From: Pseudomonadota bacterium
Lineage (GTDB): Bacteria; Myxococcota; Myxococcia; Myxococcales; Anaeromyxobacteraceae
DNA: 19,465 nt
Reading direction: 5' to 3'
Assembly: GCA_023428085.1 (NCBI GenBank)
Contig: JAEYZK010000068.1
Location: 1 to 19,465, forward strand
The position numbers were made by a program, and so were the translations under genes. A model generated the notes under the pieces. It was given only the letters and a program-made list of their open reading frames with translations, had not been told where the DNA came from and ran no database searches. Shown one piece after another: positions 6,963 to 14,723 of this stretch. The stretch's first letter is position 1. Each line of letters begins with the position of its first letter.

Positions 6963-9463
6963 CCGCGACGCCCCAGCGCCCCACGGTCGGGCTCCTCCTG
7001 AACAGCCTGTTCGACGGCTTCGAGGAGACGATCTGGACGAGCGTCGTGGACTCCGCGGCGGAGTTCGACGCGAACCTCGTCTGCTTCCTCGGTGGGGCGC
7101 TGGGCGCGCGCTCTCCGAGCATCGACATCGTCGAGCTCATCGACCGCCGCAACATCGACGGGCTGGTCGTGGTCTCGGGATCGGTCGGCTGGATCTCCGG
7201 GACCGAGCACGTGGCGGAGCGGATCCGGCGGGAGCGCGGGATCCCCACGGTCAGCCTGAGCGAGCGGGCGGGCCAGGTCCCGACCCTGCTCGTGGACAAC
7301 GCGGCGGGGATCGCCGCCGTGCTCGAGCACCTCGTCCGGGACCACGGGCGGCGGCGCGTGGCCTTCGTCGCCGGACCGCCCGCGAACTCCGACGCCGCCG
7401 CCCGCCTCGCGGCGTACCAGGAGACGCTCGCCCACCTCGGGCTCGAGCGCGATCCGCGGCTCGTGCTCGAGGGCGACTTCGGCCGCGACTCCGGCTTCCG
7501 CGCCGCGCGGAGGCTCCTCGCGTCGGGGATCGCGTTCGACGCGCTCGTCGGCGCCAACGACGCGATGGCGCTCGCGGCGATGGAGGAGCTGCAGCGAAGC
7601 GGCCGCGCGGTCCCCGGCGACGTCGCGGTGGCCGGCTTCGACGACATCATCGACGCCCCGAGCAGCGGCCTCACCACCATCCGCCAGCCGCTCCGCGAGA
7701 TGTCGCGGGAGGCGGTCCGGACGGTGCTCGCCCAGCTCCGGGGCGAGCGGGTGCCCGCGGAGGCCTCGTTCCCCGCGCGCATGGTGGTCCGGCGTACCTG
7801 CGGGTGCGCGACCGCCGACGCCGTGACCTGGTTCCCCGCCCCCGCGGCCGAGCTCACGGCCGGGCCCGCGCCGCTGGCGGCCGAGCTGGAGCTGCGCTTC
7901 CCCGACCTCGGCGCCCGCGTCGGCTTCCCCGCGTGGGCGACCGAGCTCGCCGCGGCCGCGGCGGTGGACGGGCCCATCACCCCGGAGCACCCCTTCCTCG
8001 CCGCGCTCGGGCGGCTGCTCGGGCGCGGCCTCCCGCACGTCCCCGATCCCGTGGACTGGTACCAGGTGGTGCGGGCCGCGCTCGCGCCGGCCCGCCGCGC
8101 CGGCAGCGAGCCCGCGCAGCACGCGGTCCACCTCACCGAGGCGGCGCTCGCGCTCGTCGGCTCCCGGGCGGCGGGGCTCGAGATGCAGCGCCGGGTACGG
8201 ACGGACGAGGAGATCCGCGTCTTCCGGCGGCTCGTCTACCCGATCCCGACCCCGGAGGAGGGGTTCCTCCAGAACCTCGCGGGGGGCCTGCCGGTGCTCG
8301 GCATGCGCAGCTTCTTCCTCTCGCGCTTCCTCGGCCCCGACCAGGAGCGCGCGCGCCTCATCGCCCACTTCGACCTGAACGGCGCCGCCGCGCTCGAGGG
8401 CGACCCGCGGACGTTCCCCGCGGCGCAGCTCATCCCCGGCCGGTTCGCGGCCGACCGCCGGCGCGCGCACGCCGTGCTGCCCATCCACTCGCCCACCGAG
8501 CTCATCGGGTTCGCGGTCTGCGACATCGGCCCGATGGGCACCTCCGGCTACGAGCTGCTGATGCACCAGATCTCGACGGTGCTCTCGGTCAACGGGCTGA
8601 TGGCGGAGGTGCGCGATCAGAACCGCCGCCTGCTCGAGACCGCGCGCCAGGCCGGCATGGCGGAGGTGGCGGTCGGCGCCCTGCACAACGTCGGGAACCT
8701 GCTGAACAGCGTGAGCGTCTCGGCCGAGGAGATCCGGAGCGCCGCCGACGCCGCCGCCGCGTCCGGCTTCCCGCGCGCGAGCGCGCTGCTCAGCGAGCAC
8801 GCCGCCGATCTCCCCGGCTTCTTCGCGCGCGACCCGCGCTCCGCGCTGCTCCCCGACTACTTCGCCAAGACGAGCGCCGTGCTGTCCCAGGAGCTCGAGC
8901 GGGTGCAGGCCGAGGCCTCGGAGCTCCTCGACCGCACCTCGCTCATCCGCGACAGCATCCGGGCGCTCCAGGACCACGCGCGCGGCGGCCACGACCAGCT
9001 CCTCCGCGAGCGGTTCGACCTCTCGGACCTCGTGCTCGCGGCCATCGAGATCCAGCGGCCCCACCTCGAGCGCAACCGGGTGCAGCTCCGGCAGGAGCTC
9101 GGCGCGCTGCCCGCCGTCGTCGCGCCGCGCTCGAAGCTCGTGCACGTCCTCGTCAACCTGATCAAGAACGCCGTCGAGGCGATGGCCGGCGTCCCCGAGG
9201 ACGCGCGCCACCTCACGCTGCGCGCCGTCCACGAGCCCGAGGGCAGCATCCGCCTCGACGTGATCGACGCGGGCGAGGGGATCGCCCCCGAGCACCTGCC
9301 GCAGATCTTCTCGTACGGCTTCACCACCAAGCGCGAGGGCCACGGCTTCGGCCTGCACACCTGCGCGAACTACATGAAGCAGCTCGGCGGCTCGATCGCG
9401 GTGCACAGCGCCGGGAAGGGCGCCGGCACCACGTTCACGCTGCGGCTGCCGGCGGCGAGGTAG
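6959..9463 (+). CDS. Cytosolic LacI-type ligand-binding sensor histidine kinase B (paralogue of A)
   Basis: This 834-aa protein has the same domain order as the preceding gene and is clearly a tandem duplicate that has diverged. The ligand domain (about 8-279) has 'VGLLLNSLFDGFEE', 'VGANDAMALAAM', 'GFDD' at 226-229 and 'LTTIRQPLREM', ending in T-C-G-C at 280-283. The GAF-like region shares 'CDIGPM' with A. The kinase core has H576 in 'GALHNVGN', N733/N737, D770-x-G-x-G and HGFGLH at 795-800. The linker before the H box is 18 residues shorter than in A. Ligand-domain residues differ substantially from A, so it may sense a different compound or form heterodimers with A (inference). The start is the ATG of the ATGA overlap. 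No receiver or output domain is present; the divergent receiver-kinase is the nearest candidate partner. Confidence 0.9.
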   Translation: MTATPQRPTVGLLLNSLFDGFEETIWTSVVDSAAEFDANLVCFLGGALGARSPSIDIVELIDRRNIDGLVVVSGSVGWISGTEHVAERIRRERGIPTVSLSERAGQVPTLLVDNAAGIAAVLEHLVRDHGRRRVAFVAGPPANSDAAARLAAYQETLAHLGLERDPRLVLEGDFGRDSGFRAARRLLASGIAFDALVGANDAMALAAMEELQRSGRAVPGDVAVAGFDDIIDAPSSGLTTIRQPLREMSREAVRTVLAQLRGERVPAEASFPARMVVRRTCGCATADAVTWFPAPAAELTAGPAPLAAELELRFPDLGARVGFPAWATELAAAAAVDGPITPEHPFLAALGRLLGRGLPHVPDPVDWYQVVRAALAPARRAGSEPAQHAVHLTEAALALVGSRAAGLEMQRRVRTDEEIRVFRRLVYPIPTPEEGFLQNLAGGLPVLGMRSFFLSRFLGPDQERARLIAHFDLNGAAALEGDPRTFPAAQLIPGRFAADRRRAHAVLPIHSPTELIGFAVCDIGPMGTSGYELLMHQISTVLSVNGLMAEVRDQNRRLLETARQAGMAEVAVGALHNVGNLLNSVSVSAEEIRSAADAAAASGFPRASALLSEHAADLPGFFARDPRSALLPDYFAKTSAVLSQELERVQAEASELLDRTSLIRDSIRALQDHARGGHDQLLRERFDLSDLVLAAIEIQRPHLERNRVQLRQELGALPAVVAPRSKLVHVLVNLIKNAVEAMAGVPEDARHLTLRAVHEPEGSIRLDVIDAGEGIAPEHLPQIFSYGFTTKREGHGFGLHTCANYMKQLGGSIAVHSAGKGAGTTFTLRLPAAR

Positions 9464-9487
9464 ACCGCGACCGCACGGAGTCGCCGC

Positions 9488-9534
9488 GCGCGCCTGTGGC
9501 CCGACGTACGCGCCGGGCGCCCGCGCAGGCGCGC
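9488..9534 (+). terminator. Long GC hairpin after the kinase operon
   Basis: GCGCGCCTG (9488-9496) and CAGGCGCGC (9526-9534) are perfect 9-nt arms around a 29-nt loop, beginning 25 bp after the kinase B stop. No T-tract follows. It may mark the end of the kinase transcript. The 159-bp gap to the ABC gene otherwise shows only a weak promoter-like pair (TTGCTC 9563, CAATAC 9586, 17-nt spacer). Confidence 0.4.
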
Positions 9535-9622
9535 ACGCCCTGCCACACCACGTCCGAGCGACTTGCTCCGCCGCGCGCCGCCGTGCAATACCGCGAGTGC
9601 TCCCACCCGGACGTCACTCCTC

Positions 9623-10573
9623 GTGCTCCCTTCCGCCCCAGCCGACGATTCCCCCGCGCTGCCGCTCGCGATCTCCGGCGTGGCCAAGCGGTTCGGCGAG
9701 CTGCGCGCGCTCGACGGCGTCTCGCTCCAGCTCGCGCCGGGCGAGTGCCTGGGCCTGCTCGGACCGAACGGCGCGGGGAAGACCACGCTCCTCCGGGCGA
9801 TCGCCGGCCGGGTCCGCCCGGACGCGGGGTCGATCACGGTCCTGGGCGCCCCGGCGGGATCGGCGGCCGCCCGGCGCGCGCTGGGCTGGATCCCCCAGGA
9901 GCTGGCGCTCTACCCGCGGCTCACCTGCGTCGAGAACCTCGAGGCGTTCGGCCGGTACTTCGGCCTGCGCGGCGCGGCGCTCGCGTCCGCGGTGGAGCGG
10001 TGTCTCCGCTGGTCGGCGCTCGCCGACCGCGCGGACGACGCGGTCCAGCACCTCTCCGGCGGGATGAAGCGGCGGCTCAACATGGCGGCCGGGCTCGTCC
10101 ACGCGCCGCGGGTCGTCCTCATGGACGAGCCCACGGTGGGGGTGGACCCGCAGTCGCGGAACCGCATCTTCGACATGATCGAGGCGCTCGGGAGCGAGGG
10201 CACCTCCGTCGTCTACACGACGCACCACATGGCGGAGGCCGAGCGGCTCTGCGACCGGATCGCGATCGTGGACCACGGCCGGGTGATCGCCCTCGGCACG
10301 CGCGACGCGCTCGTGGAGGCGGCGTTCGGCGCGCGCAGCGAGGTGGTCGCCCGGTTCGAGCGGATGGACGAGGGCGCCGCGGCCTGGACCCGCCTGCGGG
10401 GCGGACGGTTCGACGGGGCCGCGGCCCGGTTCGAGGTCGAGCAGCCCACCGCGATGGTGGCGCTGCTCGAGGCCGCCGCGCGCGCGGGGCACACCCTCGT
10501 GGACGTCTCGTTGCGCCGGCCCGATCTCGAGTCGGTCTTCCTGAGCCTCACGGGAAGGGAGCTGCGCGAGTGA
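9623..10573 (+). CDS. ABC transporter ATP-binding protein (ABC-2 exporter type)
   Basis: This 316-aa ATPase powers the membrane partner encoded next. Motifs, with GTG 9623 as residue 1, are Walker A GPNGAGKTT at 47-55, Q-loop Q92, signature LSGGM at 144-148, Walker B VVLMDE at 164-169 and H-loop His201/202. The C-terminal extension (about 230-316), including 'RRPDLESVFLSLTGRELRE', is typical of DrrA/CcmA-like exporter ATPases. The start is uncertain: the frame runs back to TTG 9563, but those residues look non-coding and GTG 9623 gives a normal N-terminus. No clear Shine-Dalgarno site is seen for either. The stop overlaps the permease start (GTGA). The substrate is not predictable; drug, lipid or polysaccharide export are all known for this class. 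Confidence 0.93.
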   Translation: MLPSAPADDSPALPLAISGVAKRFGELRALDGVSLQLAPGECLGLLGPNGAGKTTLLRAIAGRVRPDAGSITVLGAPAGSAAARRALGWIPQELALYPRLTCVENLEAFGRYFGLRGAALASAVERCLRWSALADRADDAVQHLSGGMKRRLNMAAGLVHAPRVVLMDEPTVGVDPQSRNRIFDMIEALGSEGTSVVYTTHHMAEAERLCDRIAIVDHGRVIALGTRDALVEAAFGARSEVVARFERMDEGAAAWTRLRGGRFDGAAARFEVEQPTAMVALLEAAARAGHTLVDVSLRRPDLESVFLSLTGRELRE

Positions 10574-11829
10574 TCCTCCCGGTCGCCCGCACCGCGCTCA
10601 CCTCGCTCCGGCGCGACCGGGGCGCGCTGGCGCTCACGTTCCTCCTGCCGATCGCGTTCTTCACCATCTTCGCCGTCATCTTCGGCGCCCGGCGCGGCGC
10701 CACCCCCCCGGTGACGGTGATCGTCGTGGACGAGGACCAGAGCCGCGCCTCGCGCGCGCTCGTCGAGGGGCTCGCCCGCGCGTCGTTGAACGTCCGGACC
10801 CGCCCCGCGCCGCGGCACGGCGTGGAGCAGGCGGAGTACACGCAGGACACCGCGGAGCTGGCGGTCCGGGCGGGCGACGCGCCGCTGGCGCTCGTGATCC
10901 CCGCGGGGTTCGCGGAGCGCGCCCTCGCCGCCGCGGACGAGTACGCGAGCGTGACGCTGGTCCGGGACCCGAGCGATCCCGTCGCCGCGCAGATCGTCGA
11001 GGGGTCGCTCCAGCGCGTGGCGATGACCTCGCTCCCCGAGGTGATGGCCGGGCGCGGCGTCCGGCTCATGGACCCGTTCGTCGGCGGGTTCACCGCGGAG
11101 CAGCGGCGCCGGGTGCGGGAGGGGCTCGCGGCGCTGCGCGATCGGCCGTCGAAGGACACCGCGGGGCCCGAGGGCGGGATGCTCGTGCCGGTGGCGGTGC
11201 GCGACGTGGTCGGGCCCGCCCGGAACGACTCGATGATCGAGTTCTACGCCGCGGCCATCGCGGTGATGTTCCTCCTGTTCACCGCGAGCGCCGCCGCCGG
11301 ATCGCTCCTCGACGAGTCCGAGAGCGGCACCCTCGACCGCGTGCTCGGGTCGCACGTCACCATGGGCGCGCTGCTCGGCGGGAAGCTCCTCTACTGCACG
11401 GCGCTCGCGTTCGGGCAGCTCGTGCTCATGTTCGTCTGGGCCTGGCTCGTCTTCGGCGTCGATCTCCCCGGCCACCTCGGGGGCTTCGCCGTCATGGGGC
11501 TCGTGACCAGCTTCGCCGTCGCCGCGTTCGGGCTGCTCGTGGCGAGCGCCTGCCGGACCCGGGCGCAGCTCGGCGCGGTCTCGATGCTGCTCGTCCTGGT
11601 CATGTCCGCCGTCGGCGGCAGCATGTTCCCCCGTTACCTGATGCCCGCGGCGATGCAGCACGCCGGGCTGGCCACGCTCAACGCCTGGGCGATCGACGGG
11701 TTCACCAAGGTCTTCTGGCGCGACGAGCCCGTCTGGCGCCTCTGGCCGCAGGTCCTCGTCCTCGCGGCCGCGGGCGCGGCGATGGCCGCGCTCGCCCAGC
11801 GGCTGGCGCGCCGCTGGGAGCGGAGCTAG
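10570..11829 (+). CDS. ABC-2 type exporter permease
   Basis: This 419-aa integral membrane protein is the partner of the preceding ATPase and overlaps it by 4 bp, starting at GTG. Its architecture is that of the YbhS/YbhR-like ABC-2 family: one N-terminal membrane helix (about 20-41), a large extracytoplasmic region (about 45-220) containing 'TVIVVDEDQS', then about five helices from residue 222 to the end. The cytoplasmic-loop motif 'DESESGTLDRVLGSHVTMGALLGGKLL' (split here over the second loop, about 256-282) is characteristic. 'GGSMFPRYLMP' before the last helices also matches the family. One ATPase and one permease suggest a homodimeric exporter with no third component in this window. Confidence 0.9.
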   Translation: MILPVARTALTSLRRDRGALALTFLLPIAFFTIFAVIFGARRGATPPVTVIVVDEDQSRASRALVEGLARASLNVRTRPAPRHGVEQAEYTQDTAELAVRAGDAPLALVIPAGFAERALAAADEYASVTLVRDPSDPVAAQIVEGSLQRVAMTSLPEVMAGRGVRLMDPFVGGFTAEQRRRVREGLAALRDRPSKDTAGPEGGMLVPVAVRDVVGPARNDSMIEFYAAAIAVMFLLFTASAAAGSLLDESESGTLDRVLGSHVTMGALLGGKLLYCTALAFGQLVLMFVWAWLVFGVDLPGHLGGFAVMGLVTSFAVAAFGLLVASACRTRAQLGAVSMLLVLVMSAVGGSMFPRYLMPAAMQHAGLATLNAWAIDGFTKVFWRDEPVWRLWPQVLVLAAAGAAMAALAQRLARRWERS

Positions 11830-11852
11830 TGGGTCCCGGACGCGGGCCCCGT

Positions 11853-11858
11853 TATCAT
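11853..11858 (+). promoter_or_regulatory. -10-like hexamer 6 nt before alr
   Basis: TATCAT (5 of 6 to TATAAT) sits in a GC-rich 35-bp gap, with exactly 6 nt to the ATG at 11865 and no Shine-Dalgarno sequence. Transcription would begin at or next to the start codon. No -35-like element is evident. Confidence 0.5.
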
Positions 11859-11864
11859 GCGGCC

Positions 11865-13061
11865 ATGTCCTTCCAACCTCGCCAGTGGGGCGGGCGCCCG
11901 GTGTGGGCGGAGATCGACCTCGACGCCGTCGCCCATAACCTGAAGCTCCTCGCCGCGCGCGTCCGCCCGGCCCGCGTCTATGCGGTCGTGAAGGCGAACG
12001 CGTACGGCCACGGCGCGATCGCGGTCGCGCGGGCCGCGCTCGACGCCGGCGCCGACGCCCTGGCGGTCGCCGCCGTGGACGAGGGGGAGGAGCTGCGCCG
12101 GGCCGGGGTCGCCGCCCCGCTCCTGGTGCTGGGCCACACCCCGGCGAGCGACGCCGCGCGCGTGGTGGCCCACGGCCTCGAGCCCGCCGTGGGCGGGCCG
12201 GAGCTCGTCGAGGCGCTCTCGGCGGCGGCCAGCGCCCGCGGGGCCGAGGTCCCGGTGCACCTGGAGCTCGAGACCGGCTTCGGGCGCCACGGCCTGCTGC
12301 CCGACGCCGCGGTGGCCCTGGCGGAGCGCGCCCGCGCGCTGCCGGGCGTCCGCGTCCGCGCGCTCTTCACGCACTTCGCCACGGCCGACGAGGACGAGCA
12401 GGAGTTCACCTATGCTCAGTACGAGGTCCTGGCCGAGGTCGCGCGCCGCCTGCCCTGGATCTCCGAGCGCCACTGCTCCGCCTCGGCGAGCGTGCTCCGC
12501 CGCCCGTGGGCCGGGGGCGGGAGGCCGCTCGCGCTCGACGCCGTCCGCGTCGGCATCTCGCTCTACGGCTACCGGCCCGGCGCCGCCTGCGGGCCGGACG
12601 CCGACCTCCGCCCGGTCCTCGCGCTCCGCAGCCGCGTGGCGCGCGTGGCCGACCTCGCGCCGGGCGGCGCGGTGGGCTACGGCCGGACCTGGGTGGCGCG
12701 CCGGCCCTCGCGCATCGCGCTCGTGATGGCCGGGTACGCCGACGGGTACCGGCGCTCGCTGGGGAACCAGGCGCACGCCCTCGTGCGCGGGCAGCGCGCG
12801 CCCGTGGTCGGACGGGTGTCCATGGACATGATCGTGCTCGACGTGACCGACGTCCCCGGGGTGACGCCGGGCGACGTCGCCACCCTGCTCGGCGCCGACG
12901 GCCCGGAGCGCGTGGACGCGGACGAGCTGGCCGGCCTCGCCGGGACGATCTCGTACGAGCTCCTCGCGGGCATCTCCGCGCGCGTGCCGCGGCTCTACGT
13001 GCGCGGGGGCGAGGTCGTGGAGACCTCCACGCTCAACCAGCGCGCGCCGCGCCCCGCCTGA
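11865..13061 (+). CDS. alr: Alanine racemase
   Basis: This PLP enzyme interconverts L- and D-alanine, supplying D-Ala for peptidoglycan. The 398-aa length is slightly above the usual 360-390. The PLP lysine is K43 in 'VYAVVKANAYGHG', and the second catalytic base is Y272 in 'AVGYGRTWVA', the positions expected from characterised Alr enzymes. Other landmarks are 'FTHFATADE' near 168, 'VRVGISLYG' near 228 and 'VVGRVSMDMIVLDVTD' near 311. The start is ATG 11865, giving 'MSFQPRQWGGRPVWAEIDLDA'-like family alignment; no Shine-Dalgarno site, but a -10-like hexamer lies 6 nt upstream. It follows the ABC permease by 35 bp and is convergent with the aminotransferase (4-nt gap). Confidence 0.96.
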   Translation: MSFQPRQWGGRPVWAEIDLDAVAHNLKLLAARVRPARVYAVVKANAYGHGAIAVARAALDAGADALAVAAVDEGEELRRAGVAAPLLVLGHTPASDAARVVAHGLEPAVGGPELVEALSAAASARGAEVPVHLELETGFGRHGLLPDAAVALAERARALPGVRVRALFTHFATADEDEQEFTYAQYEVLAEVARRLPWISERHCSASASVLRRPWAGGGRPLALDAVRVGISLYGYRPGAACGPDADLRPVLALRSRVARVADLAPGGAVGYGRTWVARRPSRIALVMAGYADGYRRSLGNQAHALVRGQRAPVVGRVSMDMIVLDVTDVPGVTPGDVATLLGADGPERVDADELAGLAGTISYELLAGISARVPRLYVRGGEVVETSTLNQRAPRPA

Positions 13062-13065
13062 CGCG

Positions 13066-14118
13066 CTACACCGCCTCCAGCCACCCGAACGCGTCCGGGG
13101 CCTCGCCGCGCTGGATGGCGGTGAGCTCGTCGCGGAGCGCAAGGCTCACGCGGGGCGCCGGAAGGCGGAGCGACTCCTCGTCCCACGCGAGCTCGCCGAT
13201 CGGCGAGACGACGGCGGCGGTGCCGGTCCCGAACAGCTCCTCGAGCCGGCCGGCCCGGTGGGCGGAGGCGAGCTCGTCGAGCGCGACCGGCCGCTCCTCC
13301 ACGGGCAGGCCGCGGCGGCGGGCCAGGGTGAGCACCGAGTCCCGGGTCACGCCGGCGAGGATCGTCCCGCCGAGCGGCGGCGTGACGAGCGTGCCTCCGA
13401 GGCGCGCGAAGAAGTTCATGGTCCCGATCTCCTCCACCCAGCGCCGCTCCGCGGCGTCGAGCCAGAGCACCTGATCGAACCCCCGCGCCTTCGCCTCCTC
13501 GGCCGGCAGCAGGCTCGCCACGTAGTTGGCGGCGGTCTTCGCGGCGCCGATCCCGCCGGGCGCGGCGCGCGCGCGGCTCCGCTCGGCCCAGATGCGGAGC
13601 GGCTTCTCGCCGGAGAAGTACGCCCCCACGGGCGAGAGGAACACGAGGAGCGTGTAGCTGCGCGAGGCGCGCACGCCCAGGAACGCCTCCGAGGCGAAGA
13701 GGAGCGGGCGCACGTAGAACGCCGTCCCCGGCGCGCGCGGCATCCAGTCGGCGTCCTCGCGGACGAGGGCGCGGACACCGGCGAGGAGGAGCGCGGGCTC
13801 GACCACGGGCATCGCCAGCCGCCGGGCGCTCCGGGCGAACCGCTCCGCGTGGGCGCGCGGCCGGAACAGCGCCAGCCCGCCGTCGGGCCGCCGGAACACC
13901 TTGAGCCCCTCGAAGATCGACTGTCCGTAGTGCAGGGCGGAGACGGCCGGATCGACGGAGAGCGCCGCGTACGGCACGACGCCCGCGCCGTGCCAGCCCG
14001 CCTCGGCGGTCCAGTCGGACCGGAAGAGGTGGTCGGTGAAGTGGCGCCCGAACCCGAGCGCGCCGTCGGCCGGCCGCGGCCGGGGGGCGCGCGTGCGCTG
14101 GACGGGGATGGCGGTCAT
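13066..14118 (-). CDS. ilvE: Branched-chain amino acid aminotransferase
   Basis: This fold-type IV PLP aminotransferase catalyses the last step of Val/Leu/Ile synthesis and the first step of their breakdown, with 2-oxoglutarate/glutamate as partner. It has 350 aa, and the PLP lysine is K194 in 'GGIGAAKTAANY'. Family landmarks are 'SALHYGQSIFEGLKVFR' (60-76), 'FYVRPLLFASEAFLGV' (134-149), 'EEIGTMNFF' and 'LFGTGTAAVVSPIG'. This is the longer (type II) BCAT group. ATG 14118 is preferred because a GGAGGAAGAGG stretch precedes it; an in-frame ATG at 14172 would add 18 Arg/Glu-rich residues. The gene is divergent from a MarR regulator, and a candidate promoter overlaps both palindromes in the shared region, so MarR control is likely (inference). 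Confidence 0.95.
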   Translation of the reverse strand: MTAIPVQRTRAPRPRPADGALGFGRHFTDHLFRSDWTAEAGWHGAGVVPYAALSVDPAVSALHYGQSIFEGLKVFRRPDGGLALFRPRAHAERFARSARRLAMPVVEPALLLAGVRALVREDADWMPRAPGTAFYVRPLLFASEAFLGVRASRSYTLLVFLSPVGAYFSGEKPLRIWAERSRARAAPGGIGAAKTAANYVASLLPAEEAKARGFDQVLWLDAAERRWVEEIGTMNFFARLGGTLVTPPLGGTILAGVTRDSVLTLARRRGLPVEERPVALDELASAHRAGRLEELFGTGTAAVVSPIGELAWDEESLRLPAPRVSLALRDELTAIQRGEAPDAFGWLEAV

Positions 14119-14173
14119 GTCCTCTTCCTCCCGCGCGGCCCGTGTGCGAGAGTGCGCGCGCGGGCCGGGCATC

Positions 14174-14190
14174 GGTCAAGCCTGTTGACC
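14174..14190. promoter_or_regulatory. Palindromic operator 1 (GGTCAA-N5-TTGACC)
   Basis: Perfect 6-bp arms GGTCAA (14174-14179) and TTGACC (14185-14190) flank a 5-nt spacer in the marR/ilvE divergent region. Size and symmetry fit a MarR dimer site. It covers the predicted transcription start of the ilvE candidate promoter. Confidence 0.6.
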
Positions 14191-14191
14191 C

Positions 14192-14220
14192 ATGAAACCG
14201 CAGCCCACGGGAAACGTCAA
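14192..14220 (-). promoter_or_regulatory. Candidate ilvE promoter
   Basis: On the minus strand TTGACG (14220-14215) and TTTCAT (14197-14192) are spaced by 17 nt, matching 5 of 6 and 4 of 6 consensus bases. The start would be near 14185, giving a leader of about 67 nt with a good Shine-Dalgarno site before ATG 14118. The -35 lies in palindrome 2 and the start site in palindrome 1. Confidence 0.45.
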
Positions 14221-14230
14221 CATGGTTGAC
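14216..14230. promoter_or_regulatory. Palindromic operator 2 (GTCAA-N5-TTGAC), overlapping marR start
   Basis: Perfect 5-bp arms GTCAA (14216-14220) and TTGAC (14226-14230) with a 5-nt spacer repeat the core of operator 1. The spacer contains the ATG at 14222. The centres of the two sites are 41 bp apart, close to four helical turns, so two dimers would sit on the same DNA face. Confidence 0.6.
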
Positions 14231-14650
14231 CAGCGCGACGGCGTGCTCGACGAGGCGCAGGAGCTCCTCTTCTTCGCCTTCCGGAACCTGACGGCGGAGC
14301 CCGATCGGGTGCTGGCCGAGCGCCGCCTCTCCCGCGTCCACCACCGGATCCTCTACTTCGTCCGGCGGAACCCCGGCCTCGGCCCCGGGGACCTCCTCCG
14401 CATCCTGCGCGTCTCGAAGCAGGCCCTGGCGCGCCCGCTCCGCGAGCTCACCGCGCAGGGGCTCCTCGTGGGCGAGGCCGTCCCCGAGAACCGCCGGCGC
14501 AAGCGGCTCGCCCTCACGCCCGCCGGCGTCCGGTTCGAGCGCCGCCTCTCGGAGCTCCAGCGCCGCCGCTTCGCCGCGGCCTTCGAGGCGGCGGGCCCCA
14601 ACGCCGCCGCGTCGTGGCGCGGGGTGATGAAGCTGCTCGGCGGGAGCTGA
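14222..14650 (+). CDS. MarR-family transcriptional regulator
   Basis: This 142-aa winged-helix regulator is of normal MarR length. An N-terminal dimerisation helix (about 8-25) is followed by 'RRLSRVHHRILYFVRR', the helix-turn-helix (about 55-78, 'GDLLRILRVSKQALARPLREL'-type with recognition helix near 65-76), a basic wing (about 84-98, 'NRRRKRLALTPAG') and a C-terminal helix. The start is ATG 14222, preferred over the in-frame ATG 14192 because GGGAA lies 8 nt upstream and because palindrome 1 abuts 14192 without a Shine-Dalgarno site. Two matching palindromes overlap its start region and the divergent ilvE promoter, suggesting autoregulation and control of ilvE. The effector is unknown; a branched-chain amino or keto acid would be the simplest guess. 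Confidence 0.88.
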   Translation: MVDQRDGVLDEAQELLFFAFRNLTAEPDRVLAERRLSRVHHRILYFVRRNPGLGPGDLLRILRVSKQALARPLRELTAQGLLVGEAVPENRRRKRLALTPAGVRFERRLSELQRRRFAAAFEAAGPNAAASWRGVMKLLGGS

Positions 14651-14667
14651 CCGCGCGCTCCGCGCGG
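14651..14667 (+). terminator. Stop-adjacent 7-bp GC hairpin after marR
   Basis: CCGCGCG, a CTC loop and CGCGCGG begin at the base after the TGA stop. The 7-bp stem is perfect but lacks a T-tract. A similar arrangement follows the DUF2231 gene. Confidence 0.45.
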
Positions 14668-14723
14668 GGCCCCTGCGATCCCATGTACCGCTCTCCGATC
14701 GCTCGGGGCGACCCTCGGCGCGG

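Noticed and set aside
4359..9463. Kinases A and B as periplasmic or membrane sensors.
   Set aside because: No signal peptide or transmembrane helix is seen between the ligand domain and the kinase core; both must be cytosolic.
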